This document shows positions 5,932 through 8,519 of a stretch of DNA of 8,519 nt, piece after piece. The stretch comes from Chloroflexota bacterium. GTDB lineage: Bacteria; Chloroflexota; Dehalococcoidia; SM23-28-2; RBG-16-64-32. The stretch spans positions 1 through 8,519 of the forward strand of contig JACPQO010000088.1 in assembly GCA_016190405.1 (NCBI GenBank). Reading direction: 5' to 3'. Positions within the stretch are counted from its first letter, which is position 1; the number at the start of each line of letters is the position of its first letter. The position numbers and the translations under genes are program-made. The notes under the pieces are model-generated. The model did no database searches. It was not told the origin of the DNA and saw only the letters and a program-made list of their open reading frames with translations.

Positions 5932-5936
5932 GGAGG
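5932..5936 (+). promoter_or_regulatory. Shine-Dalgarno supporting a TTG start
   Basis: GGAGG is followed by 8 bases and then the TTG at 5945. No ATG or GTG gives a longer reading frame here, so this site is the main support for translation of the small gene. Confidence 0.65.
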
Positions 5937-5944
5937 ACATACCT

Positions 5945-6160
5945 TTGATCGAGATAGGTAACCAGCAGTACCGGCGCCTGGAAATCACCGACGCCGACGG
6001 TGAGATCCTCCTCACCATCGAGCGCCTCCCCAGCGGCAACGTCATGGTCGAGGGCCGCATCTACGGCCGGGACGGCCAGCTCCTGGTGACTATCGACCCC
6101 GACGGCGTCCGCGAGGTGGGGCCGGCCTCGGTGATGCTGGGCGGCGGCCCTCCCGGCTAG
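5945..6160 (+). CDS. Small hypothetical protein, beta-rich internal repeat
   Basis: This 71-residue protein of unknown function starts with TTG and is supported by a well-placed GGAGG. It contains two similar strand-turn-strand units: DADGEILLTIERLPSGNVMVEG at about residues 16-37, and GRDGQLLVTIDPDGVREVG at about 41-59. Both centre on x-D-G-(E/Q)-(I/L)-L-(L/V)-T-I, so a compact beta fold made of duplicated hairpins is likely. There is no signal peptide, membrane segment or cysteine. The last residues (GGGPPG) look disordered. It converges on the 6157 gene, and the two reading frames end on the same CTAG tetranucleotide. Whether it is expressed from its own promoter or by read-through from the galU operon is not clear, as no convincing -35/-10 pair is seen in 5803-5931. 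Confidence 0.65.
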   Translation: MIEIGNQQYRRLEITDADGEILLTIERLPSGNVMVEGRIYGRDGQLLVTIDPDGVREVGPASVMLGGGPPG

Positions 6161-6582
6161 CCTCCCTGCCCGTTGCCGCCCTCGTCCCCCGGCTCCGACT
6201 CGTTCTCCCGCAGGATGTCTTCGCCCAGACGTCGTCGCTCGCGCCCCAGCTCCCGCAGCAGGTCGGCTATGTCCGCGACCCCCTTCAGCTCCTCGGCCAG
6301 CTCGGGGTAGGCTTCCACCTGCTCTTCCAGGCTGGCCTCACCGCTCAGCACCTGGTCCAGGCTGCCGGCCCGGCCGGGCGCGGGGCGTTCCGGCTGCGGC
6401 GGCTTCGCCTCGCGGCGCGGCGCCCGGCGGGGCTTCTTCTCCGCGACCTCCGTCTCCGGCTCGATGGTCGAGATGGCGTGCAGGGCCGTGCGCAGCCACC
6501 GCTGGCCTCCGTGCGGCAGCGCCGCTACCTGGGCCAGCAGCGTCTCGTCGATGTCCGGCAGACCCCGCTCCCTTGGGCTCAC
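6157..6582 (-). CDS. Hypothetical protein with basic Pro-rich linker and YPELAEEL helical segment
   Basis: This is a 141-residue cytosolic protein with no assigned function. Residues 1-42 form a short helical N-terminal segment (DIDETLLAQVAALP onward). Residues about 49-72 are a basic, proline-rich low-complexity linker. Residues about 73-127 form an acidic helical region containing GEASLEEQVEAYPELAEELKGVADIADLL, and the tail is Gly/Glu-rich. From memory, 'x-LEx-C/Q-L-x-x-YPE-x-A-x-EL-x-x-L-L' segments recur in Chloroflexota proteins near anti-sigma or sigma-like genes; that resemblance is only a pointer. The GTG at 6582 is chosen; it has no Shine-Dalgarno, but TAAAAT stands exactly 6 bases upstream, suggesting a leaderless transcript. 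It is divergent from the receiver-like gene at 6655 and convergent with the small protein gene. Confidence 0.75.
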   Translation of the reverse strand: MSPRERGLPDIDETLLAQVAALPHGGQRWLRTALHAISTIEPETEVAEKKPRRAPRREAKPPQPERPAPGRAGSLDQVLSGEASLEEQVEAYPELAEELKGVADIADLLRELGRERRRLGEDILRENESEPGDEGGNGQGG

Positions 6583-6588
6583 ACTGGC

Positions 6589-6594
6589 ATTTTA
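6589..6594 (-). promoter_or_regulatory. Candidate -10 element, leaderless start of the 6157-6582 gene
   Basis: TAAAAT, then GCCAGT, then GTG on the minus strand puts the start codon at the predicted +1. This is the same geometry as at rsmA. The upstream -35 region has no good hexamer. Confidence 0.5.
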
Positions 6595-6637
6595 CCGCTT
6601 ATTGGAGGGTCTTGCGAGCGGCGCGCCGTCTACCCGC

Positions 6638-6643
6638 TATACT
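6638..6643 (+). promoter_or_regulatory. Candidate -10 element of the receiver-like gene
   Basis: TATACT lies 11 bases before the ATG at 6655, predicting an untranslated leader of only about 5 bases. A partial -35 TTGCGA at 6612-6617 is 20 bases away, longer than usual. It is divergent from the -10 of the 6582 gene, so about 45 bases separate the two -10 elements. Confidence 0.5.
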
Positions 6644-6654
6644 TGACGACAGAA

Positions 6655-7050
6655 ATGTCGGGCCACTCCTCACCATCGCCGCGCCTCCTCCTCGTGGCGA
6701 CCGAAATCATGCTCCGCTCGCGGGTCGCCGAAGGGGCGCGCGCCCTGGGCCACGACGTCGCCGTCGCCGACTCGGTCGCAGCCGCCCGCGATGCCCTCCG
6801 GCAGCAGCCGCCGGCCCTGCTGGTGCTCGACCTCCAGGCCCAGGACATCGCCTGGCAGGAGGTCGTCGCGGCGGCCAAAGAGGCCGGCGTCCCCGTCCTG
6901 GCCTACGGCCAGCACACCAAGCCCAGCATCCTGCGCGCCGCCCGCCGCGCCGGCTGCGACCTGGCCGTCCCCCGCTCCCAGCTGGTGGCGGAGCTGCCCG
7001 CGCTCATTGAACGGCTGCTCCCACCCGGAGCACAGGGCGTGGCCCGCTGA
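6655..7050 (+). CDS. Degenerate response-regulator receiver domain (single domain)
   Basis: This 131-residue protein is a stand-alone CheY-like fold with altered active site. The alternating strands and helices are visible: PRLLLVATEIM, a helix to about residue 32, HDVAVADS, ALLVLDLQ, VPVLAYG, and CDLAVPRSQL with a closing helix. Asp59 in LVLDL aligns with the phosphoacceptor. The acidic pair that binds Mg2+ at the end of strand 1 is replaced by A15-T16, the Thr/Ser after strand 4 is G85, and the strand-5 Lys is replaced by a PR (P106-R107). Phosphorylation is therefore doubtful, and it may act as a protein-interaction module. No output domain or DNA-binding helix is present. The start is ATG at 6655; the frame is open upstream, but that sequence overlaps the promoter and the divergent gene. 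No sensor kinase is in the window. Confidence 0.78.
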   Translation: MSGHSSPSPRLLLVATEIMLRSRVAEGARALGHDVAVADSVAAARDALRQQPPALLVLDLQAQDIAWQEVVAAAKEAGVPVLAYGQHTKPSILRAARRAGCDLAVPRSQLVAELPALIERLLPPGAQGVAR

Positions 7051-7110
7051 GGTCGGCCACCGATTTCACCGAAGACCACGCTTGCTGTCATCAACTAACT
7101 GGATCCACCA

Positions 7111-7161
7111 CTGAGGGTTGAAACCCTCAGCTTGGAGGAAGCTGCGGATTTCAATCCGCAG
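7111..7161. repeat. Head-to-head pair of palindromic repeats (REPIN-like)
   Basis: Two perfect 20-base palindromes flank the spacer CTTGGAGGAAG (7131-7141). The left one, 7111-7130, has arms CTGAGGGTT/AACCCTCAG with GA in the centre on the plus strand, so TC on the minus strand. The right one, 7142-7161, has arms CTGCGGATT/AATCCGCAG with TC in the centre. Read outward from the spacer, both are AAG-CTG-x-GGx-TT-TC-AA-xCC-x-CAG. The pair sits between the convergent receiver-like gene and lepA. Confidence 0.8.
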
Positions 7162-7225
7162 AGGAGAAATAAAATAGCTTATGACCTTCAGCCCCACGAT
7201 GGCCCTTCGCCGGCGGTGGCGGTTG

Positions 7226-7259
7226 GGCGGGGCTCCAACCTCCAATTTCCAACCTCTGC
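7226..7259. repeat. Short direct repeat CCAACCTC downstream of lepA
   Basis: CCAACCTC occurs twice, separated by CAATTT, within 7230-7257. It lies just after the lepA stop on the minus strand. No T-rich terminator is obvious; the 7111-7161 hairpins are the nearest strong stems. Confidence 0.4.
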
Positions 7260-7262
7260 CCC

Positions 7263-8519
7263 CTACTTCCCGATCCGCAGCAGCGACATGAACGCCTCCT
7301 GCGGGATGTCCACGTTCCCCACCCGCTTCATCCGCTTCTTGCCGGCCCTCTGCTTCTCCAGCAGCTTCCGCTTGCGGGTCACGTCGCCGCCGTAGCACTT
7401 CGCCAGCACGTTCTTGCGCAGCGCCCGCACCGTCTCCCGCGCCACGATGCGACCGCCTATCGCCGCCTGAATCGGCACCTCGAACAGCTGCCGCGGGATC
7501 AGCGAGCGCAACTTCTCCACCAGCGCCCGCCCCTGCTGCTGCGCCTTCTCCGAGTGCACCAGCAGGCTCAGGGCGTCCACCGGCACCCCGTTCACCAGCA
7601 CGTCCAACTTCACCAGCCGCTCCGGCAGCCAGTCCGAGAAGCTGTAGTCCATGCTCGCGTACCCCTGCGTCTTCGACTTGAGCTGGTCGTAGAAGTCCAC
7701 GAGCATCTCCGCCAGCGGCATCCGGTACTCCAGCAGCACCCTCCGGTCGCCCTGGCGGATGTTCGGCGCGTGGTCCAGGTAGTCCATGCGCACGAAGTCG
7801 CCCCGAAGGCCGGTCACCAGCTCCATCACCGCCCCGATGTAGCGCTCCGGCGTGATCACGGAGACGCTCATCCACGGCTCGCGGATTTCCGTGATCTCCG
7901 ACGGGTCCGGCAGGTCGGCCGGCGAATCGACCTCGATCTCCTGTCCGTTGGTTCGCAGCACCGTGTAGGCCACGTTCGGCGAGGTCGCCAGCAGGTCCAC
8001 CTCGTACTCACGCTCCAGCCGCTCCTGCACGATGTCCATGTGGAGCAGCCCCAGGAAGCCGGCGCGGAAGCCCGGCCCCAGCGCCAGCGAGGACTCCGGC
8101 TGGTAGCTCAGCGCCGCGTCGTTGAGCTGGAGCTTCTCGAGCGCGTCCCGCAGCTCCTCGAACTGGTCGGCGTCGGTCGGGTACAGCCCGGCGAACACCA
8201 TCGACTTGATGTCCCGGTAGCCGGGGAGCAGCGGCACGTCCCGGTGCTCGGCGTCCAGCACCGTGTCGCCCGCCCGAGTGTCGCGCACCCCGCGCACGTT
8301 GGCCACGAAATAGCCCACCTCGCCCGCCGCGAGCTGCTCGACCGGCTTGTGGCCGAGCTGGAGGTAGCCGACCTCGTCCGCCTGGTAGACGTCGTCCCGG
8401 TGGGAGCCGAAGGCGATGGCCATCCCGGTCCGGAGCGCCCCGTCCACGATCCGGATGCTCGGGATCGCGCCGCGGAAGCGGTCGTAGTAGGAGTCGAAGA
8501 TCAGGGCGCGGAGCGGCGC
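7263..8519 (-). CDS. lepA: LepA, elongation factor 4 (C-terminal part, cut by window edge)
   Basis: LepA is a ribosome-associated translational GTPase thought to back-translocate stalled or mispositioned ribosomes and to aid 30S biogenesis. About 418 residues are visible; the family has about 600, so the N-terminal GTP-binding domain lies beyond the right edge. The frame is open to base 8519, beginning PLRALIFDSYYDRFRG, the family junction into domain II. Domain III includes SMVFAGLYPTDADQFEELRDALEKL and GPGFRAGFLGLLHMDI. The EF-G-like domain V starts near EPWMSVSVITPERYIGAVM. The LepA-specific C-terminal domain has YASMDY, then KCYGGDVTRKRKLLEKQRAGKKRMK, and ends IPQEAFMSLLRIGK. These last motifs separate LepA from EF-G and TypA. 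It is a single-gene end here, converging with the receiver-like gene across a 212-base spacer. Confidence 0.97.
   Translation of the reverse strand, partial: APLRALIFDSYYDRFRGAIPSIRIVDGALRTGMAIAFGSHRDDVYQADEVGYLQLGHKPVEQLAAGEVGYFVANVRGVRDTRAGDTVLDAEHRDVPLLPGYRDIKSMVFAGLYPTDADQFEELRDALEKLQLNDAALSYQPESSLALGPGFRAGFLGLLHMDIVQERLEREYEVDLLATSPNVAYTVLRTNGQEIEVDSPADLPDPSEITEIREPWMSVSVITPERYIGAVMELVTGLRGDFVRMDYLDHAPNIRQGDRRVLLEYRMPLAEMLVDFYDQLKSKTQGYASMDYSFSDWLPERLVKLDVLVNGVPVDALSLLVHSEKAQQQGRALVEKLRSLIPRQLFEVPIQAAIGGRIVARETVRALRKNVLAKCYGGDVTRKRKLLEKQRAGKKRMKRVGNVDIPQEAFMSLLRIGK

Noticed and set aside
7111..7161. CRISPR repeat fragment, suggested by GTTTCAA-like centres
   Set aside because: There is no regular array of equal repeats and spacers; the units are palindromes of differing sequence, and no cas gene is present.
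7066..7875. Minus-strand open frame of 269 codons overlapping lepA
   Set aside because: It is a shifted frame of lepA; the lepA frame has clear family motifs, and this one is Gly/Ala/Arg-rich low complexity.

Overview
The window is G+C-rich bacterial chromosome carrying mostly housekeeping genes, with no phage, plasmid, CRISPR or insertion-sequence genes. The best guess for the source is Chloroflexota, perhaps Dehalococcoidia-like. This is an inference from four things: the overall composition; a 3D/G5 cell-wall protein next to rsmA-ispE (a monoderm-type order, as in rpfB-ksgA-ispE of Actinobacteria and yabE-rnmV-ksgA of Bacillus); a long Alu-containing SRP RNA; and likely leaderless GTG starts. 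No 16S gene or marker in the window settles the phylum.

Left arm (1-3126, all minus strand): in transcription order, the large-type signal recognition particle RNA (ffs) comes first. It is followed by a secreted or membrane-anchored DUF348-DUF348-G5-3D muralytic protein, a 325-base gap with dispersed repeats, rsmA (16S rRNA dimethyltransferase), and the 5' part of ispE (isoprenoid precursor kinase), which runs off the left edge. rsmA and ispE are separated by 4 bases.

Middle (3127-5802, plus strand): a divergent promoter region separates ffs from a tight three-gene operon. The genes are galU (UDP-glucose synthesis), an unrecognised protein of about 245 residues, and a FabL-like short-chain dehydrogenase (probable enoyl-ACP reductase). 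They are joined at their ends by GTGA stop/start overlaps.

Right arm (5803-8519): a hairpin-rich spacer leads to a TTG-started 71-residue small protein. This converges on a 141-residue minus-strand protein, and the two genes share a CTAG tetranucleotide as both stop codons. A divergent promoter pair then feeds a degenerate receiver-domain protein (plus). A spacer with a head-to-head pair of palindromic repeats follows, and lepA (elongation factor 4, minus), whose N-terminal GTPase domain lies beyond the right edge, ends the window.

No new multi-gene system is evident. The least-explained items are a family of short hairpin repeats with compensatory arm changes, including one REPIN-like inverted pair; two genes whose -10 hexamer sits exactly 6 bases before a GTG start; the unknown protein translationally coupled to galU and the reductase; and the very short distance from the SRP RNA to the cell-wall gene.
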